A stretch of 64,000 nucleotides of DNA from Chionis minor (Eukaryota > Chordata > Aves > Charadriiformes > Chionididae), in contig VZSF01001275.1 of the NCBI GenBank assembly GCA_013398295.1, positions 1-64,000 on the forward strand. The letters are read 5' to 3'. Position numbers and translations under genes: made by a program. Numbering within the stretch: position 1 is the stretch's first letter; each line of letters begins with the position of its first letter. Positions 48,186-61,100 of this stretch are shown here, one piece after another. Under the pieces are notes generated by a model. The model was not told the DNA's origin. It made no database searches and saw only the letters and a program-made list of their open reading frames with translations.

Positions 48186-51100
48186 TCTCCATGTAGTAAG
48201 CAAACATGGGCTTTCCTGTTTATTCATAAACAAAAGCACATTACTCTGCTTGGCATAGTGACTTCAGTGTTTTCTAAGGCCTTTTGGCCTTCAGTGATCA
48301 AGCTTATTAGATATTAAGCTCCAGAGCAGCTTGTTGGATAATGCTGTCTGGGATAGCTTAGCCTTTTAAAATTATTATTATGACTGGGGAAATCCGTTCC
48401 AATTCACCCATTCTTAGTAAACCAGACCAAAGAGTGACAAGGACTGAAGTTTACAATGTGACCATGGGACTAGCTAGTTCATTGGGGTGGTTTTGTGATA
48501 TGATGACAGTAAAGTAAAAGGTTTCCTTTGTTGCTCATGGCACCCACAGACAGATTCAAGATGGTTTTGGTACCACAGGCAATCCTATCTAGTTTTTTAC
48601 TTGTTTGTCAAAATGCATCAGTGAACTGTGGGCATGCTTTTGGTTTGTGAAAGAGTGCAAGGGGACAAGGCATTACTGTCTGAGGTCACCAGATGGTTAT
48701 GGCTTGCTAAGCTTGGTGATTGTCTGTCTTATTCTCCAAGGGTGTGGTGAAAAATTAAACTTTTTGCAACATTAATAAATTTCAGTAGGTCATGCCCTGG
48801 GTAAAATGGACATAAGTCTGCAAATTTCATCAGATTTGGAAAGAATTTTTTACATCCTCAACGTTCAGTCTAGTAACTACCTGTGTGAACTCATCATTGC
48901 TATGTGGGAATAGCTGCCAAAATATTTTTCAGATTTGCCTATGAGTGTATGAAAATTGTCAAGATCCTGCCAGGCTGGGCATGAATTCCTGTTGGAAAGG
49001 GATGTGTTTTTCCCTGGGAGCTCTCTGGGCAATGGGGCAAAGGTTGATCAACCCCTGGTTGCTTTAGTTCTCTGGATGGATAATACGGACAGTCATAAAA
49101 TTCATTAAGAAAAATACATGCCAAAAATAAGAGTAAAAATGAAAGAGATGGGAAGGGCCTGAGGACTGCAAGAAGACAGCGAAGAAGCCAGTTGAAAAGG
49201 TAATGTACGTGTAGGGACTGTGGCTAGAAAAAAGATGGCACAACTGGGAACCTCCTTTCTTCCTGCCAGTTCCTAGCTGCTGTCACAGCACTTTTGTGCT
49301 ACTGACAGGAGGGATAATTTAAAGCAAACAACTTATGCTGGAAGATCAGATCAGCACGTCACTAGTTTGGGAGCGGCACATTGCAAATTTGGCCTGAAAC
49401 TCCCTTTTCACATGTTTCCTATGTTGTGTAATATGCTTTGTAGTCCTAGCCAAAGATCTAGGGCTCTACATGTATACCATCAAGAAGCCATACTGATTCA
49501 TATCAGAGATTCATGAATGCAGACATATTTTATATATACATATATCTTTTCTATAAATGAGTCAATCATACACTTCCTTTTAGGTGTGCAATGTTGTTCT
49601 CAGAGGCACAGTTAGACAGCGTGCCCCCAGTTCTACATGCATTTGCTGCTCATTTGTTGGAGTTTTGCTAGTAACTGTATTGAAAACTGTTTGAAAAGCA
49701 TAGTGTAAAAACAACAAGATTCTCGATCAGACTTAAGATTTTGGCAGTAAATTCACAGATGGGAGGGTAGTAAGTATAGGACAGTGGCACTCAGCATATC
49801 TTCTCTGCTTTTATTTTCATTGAAATAACTTCAAGGCCAGGTGTGCTCTTCGTTTTTGGCACAAGCAGAGGGATACTTCCGTTTTTTCAATATTGACCTT
49901 TTACTGCATTGCACAAGTAACATCCCTTTCCCTATTTTCTAGGTAGCTGGGACAGTTGTACATGCTACAAAGGTAAAGAAGGAAACTCTAAGAGCGGAGA
50001 CTGCTGACAAAAGATTCTCCAAGAAATATTTCTCATCTCTGCAGTGTCTATGAGCTACTAAATTTCCATAAAGGTATCGCTAATTTGATTTCCTGTACAT
50101 AAACAAGCCGTGATAGTCTTTGAAGATCTCAAGTAGGTCTAGAATAGATTCATCTCTCAATAGTTCAGCTGAAAACATTAGGTTAATTAATCTTATTTAA
50201 AAATCAGTGGAACAGAAGTTAATTAAAATGTAAACAATGGGCTGCATTGTTACTGATGACTTCAGAAAAAAGAATCTTTGAAATTCTTTGTGTGATGGAT
50301 TTTACCTGACCGCCCTCAGAGGAGAGAGCGGTTTTGCAACAGATCACATTACTGAACTAACCTTTCTTTCACTTTTAAATGAAATATATTCTTTGCTTCT
50401 CTCAGTGCAGTGCAGCTGCACAAACTGGAGCCAGTCAAAGGCTGTCAGAGCCCTGTTTACCAGGGAGGTACCAGCTACTGGGAGGCTGCTAGACACAAAA
50501 CACTGTGGAGAGCAATTGGAATCCCTGAAGCAACCAGAACGTGGTGTGTCTGAGAGCACCAGGAAGAGAGAAACAGATGACCTGGAAAGTCAGAAGGCAT
50601 AAAAAAATGTCAGTCAGTGAGAAATGATTAACACCCCAGCCAGTTTATGCCAAGGACAGAGGGTTCTCTCATGCATTCTTGTGCAGTCCTGGCTGTCAGC
50701 TGCAACACGCCGAGGAATAGGAGCAATCCTGTGTAGTGGACTGATCCAGAACTAACTGAACTGAGTAAAAAGATTCATGATGTTAGGATTGGGCCCCCAT
50801 TAAAGGATTGGAAGAGGAGGGAAAGCCACAGTATTTCCCTTGGTTTGTGTTTTTGTGTTTTTCAGGGTTAATCTTGTAAGTCTTGCTCTTAAGGAAAAAA
50901 AAAAGGAAAAAAAGGGAAAAAAGAAAAAAAAAAAGAAAAAAGAAAATATGTGCCAAATAGGTGGGGCAAAAAAATTCTGGAATTCATAAGCCTGAGGGGG
51001 GGGAAGAACTGTGCCAAATTATCTTCCTGCCTCACCAATGAATTCGTTAGTAAATATGTCTCTTCTAATTCAGTATAAGGTCAAAATATCTATGAAGGTA

Positions 51101-53011
51101 ACAAAAGTCATATTTAAACAAAAAGCCCTACAGTAGTAAAAATAACATATGACCAGTCATGAGGATAACAATGAATTTTATGTTTGGCTTCTTCCTTTGT
51201 GGTAGCTAGTAAGCCAACACAGATTAGCAAGGTATGCTATGCATATTACCTGAAATGGTGTTCTGGCCCACATCAAAAGCTATGAAGGAAAAACTGCAAG
51301 TGACTGTTGTTGTTGTTCTTCACATAGAAAAGTGGGGGTTTCAGTAAAGGCATAAATGGATTCACAGAACACTTCTATTCCCCAGTGTCTTACTAATGAT
51401 GATGTTTTGAAACTGCAAGTAAGAAATCAGCCTTAGGGACTTTCTGCAGCAAAAACATGTCATTATATGCAAGAAAGGGTATGTTCTCATAGACTATTTT
51501 TTCTCTGCTACACACGCTGACATCACTTGTTTGTTTACATTCTGTTGTTTCAAAGTACAATGCCTAAATGAATTAATAATAATAAACAATTATTCTCATT
51601 AAAGCGTAACTATCCGTTTTCAAATTGATCTGCTGCACAGTAATGAAAGCAGAGTGGAGAAATTCAGTGGCTTCTTGAATTAAACTCTAATCCCCTGGAC
51701 AGATTTCCTGGCTATGTAGTTGCAAATGACATTGTGGTCTTAGCATAACCTGTCACAGTCAACACGGCATTACTGACCCAACTAAAATTGAGAGAGTGAG
51801 ACAACAAGCATGAAAGCCCATTCACTCCTAGGCCTTGAGTCACTATAGCAAGCAGAGCAATTGTGTAAGTAAATACTAAAATACAGCCAACTTCCTGCCT
51901 ATTCTGTGAAACCTAAGACACGATTCAGTCCTGTCACACTTGTACCCCTTTTGTTTGCATACCTGGAGAAATTGCTGTGACCAATTTTTGTTAGCACTCA
52001 TGTCTCAGGAAGAGGTTTTATTTGTACGTGAAGGTAAGGGAACAAGTCTTCTCATCCAGATGGCTCTGTCCCTTACTGTCCCATGCTGACAGCCAGCCAT
52101 GATTTGGACTTGGGTTATCGGTGGTGCTAAGATTGCTGGAGAGAGACTAGGGTAGAGCAGCCTGACCACCTATATCTAAGTGGCCATGCAGAACAAATCA
52201 CAGTGATGAGGAAAGGTGAGCAAGTCTTACAAAGAGGATTCAAAAGGTAATAGAAACACATCACTGAAGAATGTGGTGCAAGGAATGTACAGTATGGACA
52301 TGTACTTTCAGTCTGCCTAAAGGATCAACTGTATGCCTCACAAAAGGAAAAGTTTTTTCAGATGTCCACTGGCAATCCCAAAGTTGTATTGCCAAAGATT
52401 ACTCATCAAATCTTTCCTATTTTGAGGTAGAAATGTCTCCTTTGCAAGACACAATATATGGTGCATTCTCTCCTGAAAGGAAGAGTACATTTGCATGGTG
52501 TATTTATTAGTTTATAGACCATCTGCAGCTGTAGAACAACAGTGTGAAGAACCAGAGTGTTGGAGCTTCCCCCTGATCACTTAAAGCCTGACCTCTTTTA
52601 CAAAGAAGGTAGGTGAAGGAGGAGGAGTGCACATGTTTGAGATTTAAATGCATGATGCCTAAAGGTTTCACAAAGCAAGTTATATGTAAAAGGACTTTTC
52701 CCCATCCACTGTAGTGAAGATAAAAAAAATCATTTTTTGTGTATGCTATATCCTAGAAGAGATTTATGTACATGGCCAGGATAAACTCTGAGAAAACAAA
52801 AAGGTAAAAGATGGTTTATACTGACTGGTTTTCCAGCCCTTCAAATCATGACAGAATAATTTTCTTTAACTGAATTCAACAAGGTTTCCCTTCATCTGAG
52901 TCCTCCAGAAATTCCAATAATGATGGCAGACAGGTGTGTGAACCCTTCTGCTAAAATAGTCATTATTTAAACCCTAGTTCTTCTGATAGCTGCACAGGGT
53001 ATGTTAAACAA
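48186..53011. other. Long noncoding stretch, no gene recognised
   Basis: Only short frames occur, including a 104-codon plus frame at 50288-50602 with no recognisable domain. TA-rich sequence lies at about 49528-49552. A purine tract at 50891-50946 is listed separately. The segment 51510-51660 carries a forkhead-like tgtttac (51532-51538), homeodomain-like attaat sites and a SOX-like aacaat (51585-51590) in close order. Confidence 0.45.
50891..50946 (+). repeat. A-rich purine tract
   Basis: About 55 bases contain only A and G, with runs of 6 to 11 A bases separated by g, gg or ggg. It is a low-complexity tract without a recognisable retroposed body next to it. Confidence 0.9.
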
Positions 53012-53056
53012 TGTATATACATATATTGTAACAATATATATTTATAGATAGCTATA
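53012..53056. repeat. TA-rich tract with inverted repeats
   Basis: The sequence alternates T and A with internal symmetry, including the palindrome gtatatac and the arms tatattg and caatata around taa at about 53023-53039. It directly abuts the 5' truncation point of the CR1 copy that follows, which fits the AT-rich sites at which LINEs often insert. It may also be a plain microsatellite. Confidence 0.7.
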
Positions 53057-53059
53057 ATG

Positions 53060-53976
53060 CGTGCTGTCAAAGTAATTTCTGATGTCTGTAATGTGGATGA
53101 TGAGGCACAGTGTGTTCTCAACAAGTTCACATATTGTACCAAACTGGGGACAGTGGTAGGTACGCTGGAGAATAAGGCTGCTGTTCAGAGGGATCTTGAT
53201 GTGTTGGAGAAAAGTACTGACAAGGACCTCAAGAGTTAAACAAAAGAAAATGCTAAGCTTTCCATCTAGGAGGGAATAAGCCCATGCAACAGTTCAGGCT
53301 GGGGACCAACTGTCTAGCTTTGCAGAAAAAGACCCGGAGGTGCTGGTGGACAAGAAATTGAACATGAGCCAGCCATGTGCCCTTGTGGCACAGAAGGCCA
53401 ATGACATCCTGGGCAGCACAAGTAAGCCTGTAGCCAGCAGGCTGAGGGAAGTCATTGTTCTGCTCTATTTGGCACTTTTGAGACCCCATCTGGAGCGCTG
53501 TGTCTGAGTTCTCCACGATAAGAAAGAGTCAAAGGAACTGGAGTGAGTCCATCGGATGCCTCCAACATGGGAGAGGGCTGAAGAAAGGACGTACAGGTTG
53601 TGGCTCAGGGATGAGGGCTTGTTCAGCCTTCAGAATGAAGGCAAAAGGGGACCTTACTGCTGTCTTCAACTACTTCATGTAGCCTGGCTCTTCTTGGAGG
53701 CGCACAGCGATAGGACGAGGCACAACAGACATGAGTTGCAACACAGGGAAATTCCTGTTAGATATTAGGAAAATAGTATCACCGTGAAGGTGGTCACACA
53801 GATTGCCCAGAGAGGCTGTGAACCCTTTATCTTTGAAAGTATTCAGAGCTCAATAGGACACAACCCTAAGCAATCTGGTTTATTTGAACCTACTTAGAAA
53901 AAGGCGTTAGATTAGATGACCTCCCAAGGTCTCTTCCAACATAAATTATTTTGTTGATGTGCGATTCTGTGGTTGT
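53060..53976 (+). repeat. 5'-truncated CR1 LINE, degraded RT, plus orientation
   Basis: This copy runs from the reverse-transcriptase catalytic region to the CR1 3' end. The frame 53057-53239 reads ..LNKFTYCTKLG.. followed by NKAAVQRDLDVLEK, which aligns with the CR1 motif region KFADDTKLGG and the following RAAIQRDLDRLEKW. The active-site FADD has become FTYC at 53126-53137, so both catalytic aspartates are lost. A stop ends this frame at 53237-53239. The homology then continues through the rest of the C-terminus in shifting frames: gaaaaagacccggaggtgct, ccccatctggagcgctgtgt, and finally ttgcccagagaggctgtgaa. The 3' end carries gatgacctcccaaggtctct, ttccaac and an octamer-like gattctgtgg near 53961-53970. 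This is the longest CR1 of avian type in the window and is clearly inactive. Confidence 0.92.
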
Positions 53977-55061
53977 ACAGGTTGGTTAGTATGTAATTAG
54001 AATGCAGAAGTCACCTGTGGATCTCAGTAAGAAATACAGGCTTGTGCCAAATGGCTTATACTGAAGAAAGACCTATACAAAGCTCATTTTTATGCATATC
54101 AGCTTGTAAAACCTGCCTTTACTAGTAATTATAGTGGTCATAATGTCATTTATAAAAGATATAGTGTATTTCCACTCTTGTGACATAAAATGAGACTGTT
54201 TTTTCACTTCTGAGAGAACTCTTATGATTAGTTACTCTATCTTAAATAACTAAAATAATATTTGATAAAGAGAAGCACAGCCCAGCTCTCTTACAGGAGT
54301 TAGCTGGTCACTGCAAAACAAAGTTGTCTTAATCTTAACTATTAAATGTTTTGTCCAAAGCAATTTGTTTGCCATCTCAATTCTGCAGGTATGTATGTGT
54401 TTAGCAAACTTTGCCTTCACTGAAATACAGCTCACTATTTGTGACAGCAAATTAAAAAATACTTGCAAGTACATATTTTTAAGAAAGGACTTGCCTTTTA
54501 TATTTGCACAAAGAGCTTAACCCAACAGGTTTCAGGAATGGAAAACATTACAAAATACCAGCAAACTGTGTTCAGACATAGAATTTTACATTCTTTTTAA
54601 GACATTAAGGGAAAGATGTATCAGACAACATTACAAATACTAACAATTAAATATTGTTTTTATCACTTTCTTCAAATGTGCTGGTCAGGAGAGCAAAGAA
54701 AGATGGGAACAAGGAGCTTGCTTTCATTTTTCAGAGGGCAGAAGAATCAACAGTTCTGCAGGTGTAAGCCATCAAGAAGATGGTCAGTACATCTTGATCT
54801 CAAAGTCTCTTGAGCACCATTAATGATTTTTTTTTTATTCAACAGCCAAATAGAAAAATAAACAGGAAGCCAGTTTAATAAAAAAACCCCAAATCTTCTT
54901 TTATAGTCACAATAAAAAAAAAGTCTTTTCTTAGTGGGCTACGACACTTGGTGCCAAATGCCATTGTCTTATTCTTCAAAAACTTACTTTACTTAACTCA
55001 AACTTAATACAAGTGAAATGGAATAATTGTCTCATTTTATAATAATGTATTTAGGATTCCG
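53977..55061. other. Noncoding stretch, no gene recognised
   Basis: AT-rich sequence with short frames only. Short T- and A-runs occur at about 54828-54837 and 54914-54923. Nothing else stands out. Confidence 0.5.
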
Positions 55062-55100
55062 CCCCCCCCCCCCCCCCNNTTTCCCCCCCCCCCCCCCCCC
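55062..55100. repeat. Poly-C tract with two unresolved bases
   Basis: Sixteen C bases (55062-55077) are followed by NN at 55078-55079, three T, and eighteen C (55083-55100). The N bases show that sequencing or assembly failed to resolve the homopolymer, so the true length is unknown. The complementary strand is a long G-run with quadruplex potential. Confidence 0.95.
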
Positions 55101-58100
55101 TTTCTTACAGCTTACTATTTTCCAAATTCAACTAAATTTTGGAAAATCTGTTGGTCAGTCCTAAACTGTAGTTTTCTGTGAAGAAATAAATTACACCAAA
55201 ATCATTTTTTTGCCTTTGTTTTAGCTCAGCAAGAGCTTTTCAAGTCTTTTTTCCTTCAGTTGACGTGACAACAGCCAGTGACTAATCATGGATGAGTGAG
55301 CTATTTTACTGTCATTTCTGTAGCTAATAGAACGAAAGTTAGTTATGCAGATCTGACTTATGGTCTTGACATTTGATCAAGTATAAATAATGATAAGGCT
55401 GTTGGAGAGAGGCTTTTGGCTTTAGATCATATACCTGACCCAGAGTATTCCAACCTTTTAAAATGGGCTTTTATTCTCATGTAGAGATGTTTTCCCTGTA
55501 AGACTTCTGGCTCTGGCCCAGAAAGAGTCAGAAATGAGACATGCAAGAGAAAAAAGTGTCCTGAACACTCCAAAGTATCAGGTGAAGACTAGTTTCAGAG
55601 CAGATTAAAAGATGGATGAATTTTCCATGTATGGATGATCAGGACACCAGATGGGGATTGCGTTTCTTACTTGGGTGAGACAAAAGGAATGCTTCCTAAG
55701 TACAGATTGCATATCGAGTGCAACACCAGGACCTGAGAAGGATGTATAATGTGTATGTAAAAGGAATGAACTATATCTTAGAAATATAAGGCCAAGGCAC
55801 AGTCTCTCAATAGATTCAATCACGTGCAAATCCCTAAGTGAAAACCAAGCAATTGTGAAACATAAAAACGTCTGGCACCCCAGTTGTTAACATGCAAGCT
55901 GGGAGCCAGACTTGGATTTCATTACTGCAGCTACACAGATTTTTCTTCTAGTTCTCTATTTTGACTTTATTCCAGGTCTTGTCATTACAAAAGGTTTTCC
56001 CTGTCTATTCTGCCACCTCTTTTCATAAAACAGTCATGTGAGGGAGAACTCCTGCTTTTCAAGGTTTTTGTGATGATTTGGATGACTTGTCAATTCTGCT
56101 TCACATGGGAGACATGCTGCATACCCTTGTCCAGCATCAGGCTTCACGTGCGCTTTCTCTTTCATTTGTAATCTTTATGTCAGATTGAAATCTCAAGGAG
56201 ATTCAAATCTCAAGACATCATTAAGTCCATTAAGTCATTTTCCTTGCAACTATGCAAAGAGCTTATGATCCATCGCCAATTTCAATCTGATGGTGGAGCA
56301 ATTTAGTGATGGGCAGTCTTGTAGAGCACCTCATGAGATCATCGCTTGCACGACATGGAGGTCTGGAAGCTATCAAAGAGGAGGTTTTTCACAGATCACA
56401 TAAAGAGATGTTTGAACAAGGACATGGAGGGGCACTGTGTTGAGAAGAAGCTTTACGACTGGAGTGTTATTTAGAAGACAGACTGGCAGAGGAGGGTGAT
56501 CAAGGAAAGGAACAGCCCTTGATTCTTTACGAAACTCCATGTCAGCTCAGACAGTAATAGGAGAGTGAGGAGGAGGCAAGGAGTGGGTACAGATATCCGT
56601 TTTACCCACGTCTGTGTGGTTGTTTCGCTGCATAAGGAGTGTTTGCTATCTGGTACTCCTTGAAGTGTCTGTGTCTGCTCCTTACGTCTGTAAATATAAA
56701 GTATTGCCCTGTCTTTGAGGGACTAGCATGGATGGCACATGAGGCTGCTGCTTCTGTGAGGAGGTGGCAATCAAAGATGAGAAATGCAGGGAGGTCCAAG
56801 AAACACGTAGAAGGCAGCATGCAGGCCTGCTTTGATAGGACTCCAACATTGCAAGTGTCTGGAATAGAAAGCTCTTCCTACCCTCTGTGCTTGAATGGTA
56901 CCACTTTGGGACTGAAGTATGGGAGTGTGAAAATGATGAAATAAAAAAAAAAAAAGCCTTTAAAGGGGGTTGTGTGTGTGCGGAGTGGCAAACAGTCAAA
57001 GTTGCATCCCATTGTCATATGACCTGGAGCATGCACACAATGGTAGGTGAGTTTAGAGGAGTGCTGTGAGTCCCATCAGTCCTGGTACTAAAACTATGCC
57101 TGTCTGCAAGAACATCAATTTTTATTTGGACTGATAATAGATAAGGAAACAGCTTCTGCGCTTCTCACCACAATGAAGGACACATGGGCACCACACACTG
57201 GAAGAGAAAGTAGGGAACAAGACATATTTTTGGAAACATAAATGTAAGATGAAGTGTTTTTTTCTATAAGCAGGTGGTGGTAAATCAGGGGGCACTGTGA
57301 TGGCACCTTACCCTCCCAATAACCTGCACTGGTAGGGACACTGAGAAGATCCTAGGGTATAGGTGGTGGATTATTTGTGGATTTATTACAAGGAAATGAG
57401 ACAACCGGTAAATGCTGAGAGCTGAGAGACAGCATAGACATGGTGGCTGAAGAAACTTAGTCCCTACCATTCCCAAAAGAAATGAGGGATGGGTGCAAGA
57501 GGAGGATGTCAGTACCCTGCTGAAGGAAAGGAGGCAAAGGAGCGTGCCAAGTGCTCTTAAGCTTACAGTAGCTGCTGATGGACGGACACCCCCTCCCCCA
57601 AATAAGTGTGGTTCAGCTTCTGGGGAAAATCCGGGGAAAAGACTATAAATTTTCCTTCAGTCTGTAGCTTTGGGTCAGCCAGCCTCTCTGTAACCGAACT
57701 TGAGTGGGCTAGGGGACAAAGTGCAGCAGCTGGAAATGAGAAGGGACTTTGTGTAAAGGGTGGGTGGATCTCGATTCACATAAGGATACCACGGGGCTAG
57801 GATAATCTGCAGAGAAAAGCAATTGTTTTGCAGCTGCCCAAGTGAGCCAGAAGTAGGGATCTGATCTGAACTTTCCCTTCAGGGTATCTGAGCTGCAGAA
57901 TTACCTGGTAGGAGATTTGTGCAGTGCGTTTGGGAATGGACCCATAACACATTTCTTAAACTGAAACTGTTATTCCCAGAGTATACGGACTTCTTGGTAT
58001 GTATCAGCTGGCTTGTAAACAAGCATTGTCCACGTAAGGGACCTCCCTGTCATTTACACTGTGAATAAAGCAAAATGAATGATGAGGGTACTAAGAGTTA

Positions 58101-61100
58101 AATTGCATTAAAATCTGAGTCCGCATGCCTTCCTCAAACTCTTCCTACAGCCTTAACTTTCTGGAGCTAGCTTGCTATCACATGCCAGTCAGACACTTTC
58201 CAGCATGAGTCACTCTGGTTTCCAAATTTGTCTTTCCCAAATAAAAATGAAAAATTCCAAATGTCTTACATTTTTCTATAGAAAAAGGGGACGGAACATC
58301 AAGTGCATATAGTCGAAGAATTGTTTTCTATTTCCTTTTACATCCCTAGTCTAGACAAGAGGTACTATGATGAACCTTGACTTTGCTGCCAATACCAACA
58401 GCACTTTGTGGTCTCGTTACCTCACATCTGGCTAATTCCCAAGGACAGTCATAGCTAACGAGTAGCCCTTTCAATGGTCATTCCAGCAATTCATTTGGGC
58501 TACCCTTTCAAACAGCATGGAGAACTCTTAAGAGAGAAGGTCTTTTGTATTGAGTAATGTTTCACTCGCTACGCTTAAACGAGAAGGGCAGTCAGGTTGT
58601 AAAGATTTATATAAATGAGAGCATTGTACACTCAAAAGGAGATTGGTATGTTTGATCTCAGCTGTTATTGATTTACCTTTTCCACACGATAACATTCATT
58701 AGGCAGGATAAGTAAAGGCTGGTGTGTTCCATTTCAATTATCAACAGTTAAAATACAGACATTACACAGGGTGGAGCTTCAGTCTAGTTTCAGCGGGCTG
58801 AAGTGTGAAAACATTTTCCTACCAAGCCATTACATGGGATGACTTATGACTTTTTTGCGTCCTTTCCTGTCTCCTCCCTACCCCACCCCTTTTTATTTTT
58901 TACATCTTTTTCATTGTTGTTGAATATTTGTGTTTCTGGTCAAGGGAACTGTTCTGCCTTTTGAAATTTCCTGGTAACTTCACCGCTGCAGTTGATCTCT
59001 TGTAATTTTTGAAGCACGACAACGCTGGTACGTCAGTGATTCTCCTGCCTGACACCTCCAGGCACCGGTGTTCCAAAAGGTTTGTAGATTTATTAAAGCA
59101 ACCTCCTACAGATGACCCTGCTTTGAGCAGGGATTGGACTAGAGGATTTCTAGGTGTGTCTTCCCACCTCAGCTACTCTGACTGTCTAAGCCTCAGCAGG
59201 GAAGTCAATCATCTCCCCTCTTTCCTTACAGTGTAGATGCAGTATAAGGCTCTTATGCTGTGTTCTCTCACAGCACCAAGTGCTTACCAAGTACTTTCAA
59301 CATACACTTCTCTTGTATTAGAGGGAAAATAAGAGTAACGACAAGAAAAATAATATCTCCTCAGAAGTAATTACTTGCTCACTACTGGCTTCGCGAGAGC
59401 CTAGAGTGACTTACTCAGATTTAGATACGCAACTGGAAATTTCCAGAGCAAAGTGAGATTAGTACTGGCCCAAATATTTTGATTTTTCAATTGAATGAAT
59501 GGATGTCTCTCCAAACATTCTTTTCTTCCATTGGCTAATGTTTTTAAAACATTAAGATTTTCCCATAATAAAACTTAAGCACTTCACATTAGATGAATTG
59601 GTACAAAACACATTTTCTTCTTACATATCTCTTTGCTGAAATGCCTGAATATGAAATATACTTGCACATACCTGCAGGCACATTTGTGAAAAGACTCCAT
59701 TAACTTTCAGACTTGCTGAGCATCCACAGCTCCTGTTAGTCTGTATTAAAAAGATGAATACTCACTTCAATAGAACGTAATTTCTCAAACTTCAAAATAT
59801 TTGAATATTTGAAAATGTTGAACTTTTATGTCCATCGCATATCTAAATTACTTTGATATTGTAGGGATGACCTTAACTGTTAACATTAGCTTAAAAAAGC
59901 CAATAGAGATCTGTCTTATTGGACCTGTGGAAAGTAATACTCTGTCTGTGCCACATAATGTAGCTGGTGTCTGAAAGTGGTAAAATAATACAGGACTGTA
60001 AAAAATTACAAGCAACGACTTGTACTTAGACTTGTACTCAGAGCTGCAGGTACTGAAAGCACAACCTTTTCTTGATTATTTTGCCAGAAAGAGATGGAAG
60101 AGCTTATAATATGGATTTGCACTGATTAAAAAACACCCTTAACCTTATCTGAATGCACTTTATAAAAAGCAGCCATTAAAAACACATGCTTTCCTTGTCT
60201 GGAGAGGAGGCAGAGACTCACAGGCATTCCCTACCAAGCTCTTTTCCTTATGCATCTGTTTTTATGTATAAATACAACAGGACAAGCTAAGGATGGTGAA
60301 GACCTGGAGACCTGTCCCTGCTCCACCCCAATGAGGTAGGACAGTTTTCCAATGGCTTGGGCTGGCAGACCAGAAAGATGACTTTTGTTTTGTGGACTTG
60401 TTTTCCAAAGGGGTCGATTTTTTACCAACCTTTTCCTTGTCCTTTAGACCTGTGTTGTGCTTAATTCACATACTGAGCTGGTTTTGTTTGCATTGGACAA
60501 AGTTTTTGCCACGCAGCTTATGGATAGCTGTATAGCACATAGAGTCTCCTGCATTCAGCTACTACACGAGGTGAAACCCAGCCTTAGCATAAACGGTGTT
60601 TTCTTTGTCCCCTCTGCAGTACACAGGGGAGTCAGGGAAGATTATTTTCTGGCTGGGGAGCTATTTATTTTTGTTGTGCCTCTGTCACATCTGTTGTGCA
60701 ATTGCTTTTCTGGCCTTCATCCCCCTTTTCCAGTATGTACTTCAGTGGAAGTCTTGGCACATCCTGACAATGTGATGGTGCTTATTACTCATGAGCATAT
60801 TGTCTGACTTTTGATTGAATGTCAGCACTTCTTTGATCAGGTTCCTTCTGCCTGAATTAATTAGGGGAGGAGTGACATACTCCTCCATGGGCCTTGGCTG
60901 GCCTTTAGCCTTGTATCTTCGCAAGGAGGTTTATCATGCAATTGAACTGGCATTAAGTTGTGAGGAACTGGGAGGGTGCATTGAGAGGAGATCAAGATCT
61001 TACTGCTCCTGTGAGCAGGGCCGTTCCTTTCAGGCTACAGGCTCTGTCAGGGATGATTTTTGACTGTTTTATTTGAAATATATTCTTGTTTTGCTCCTTC

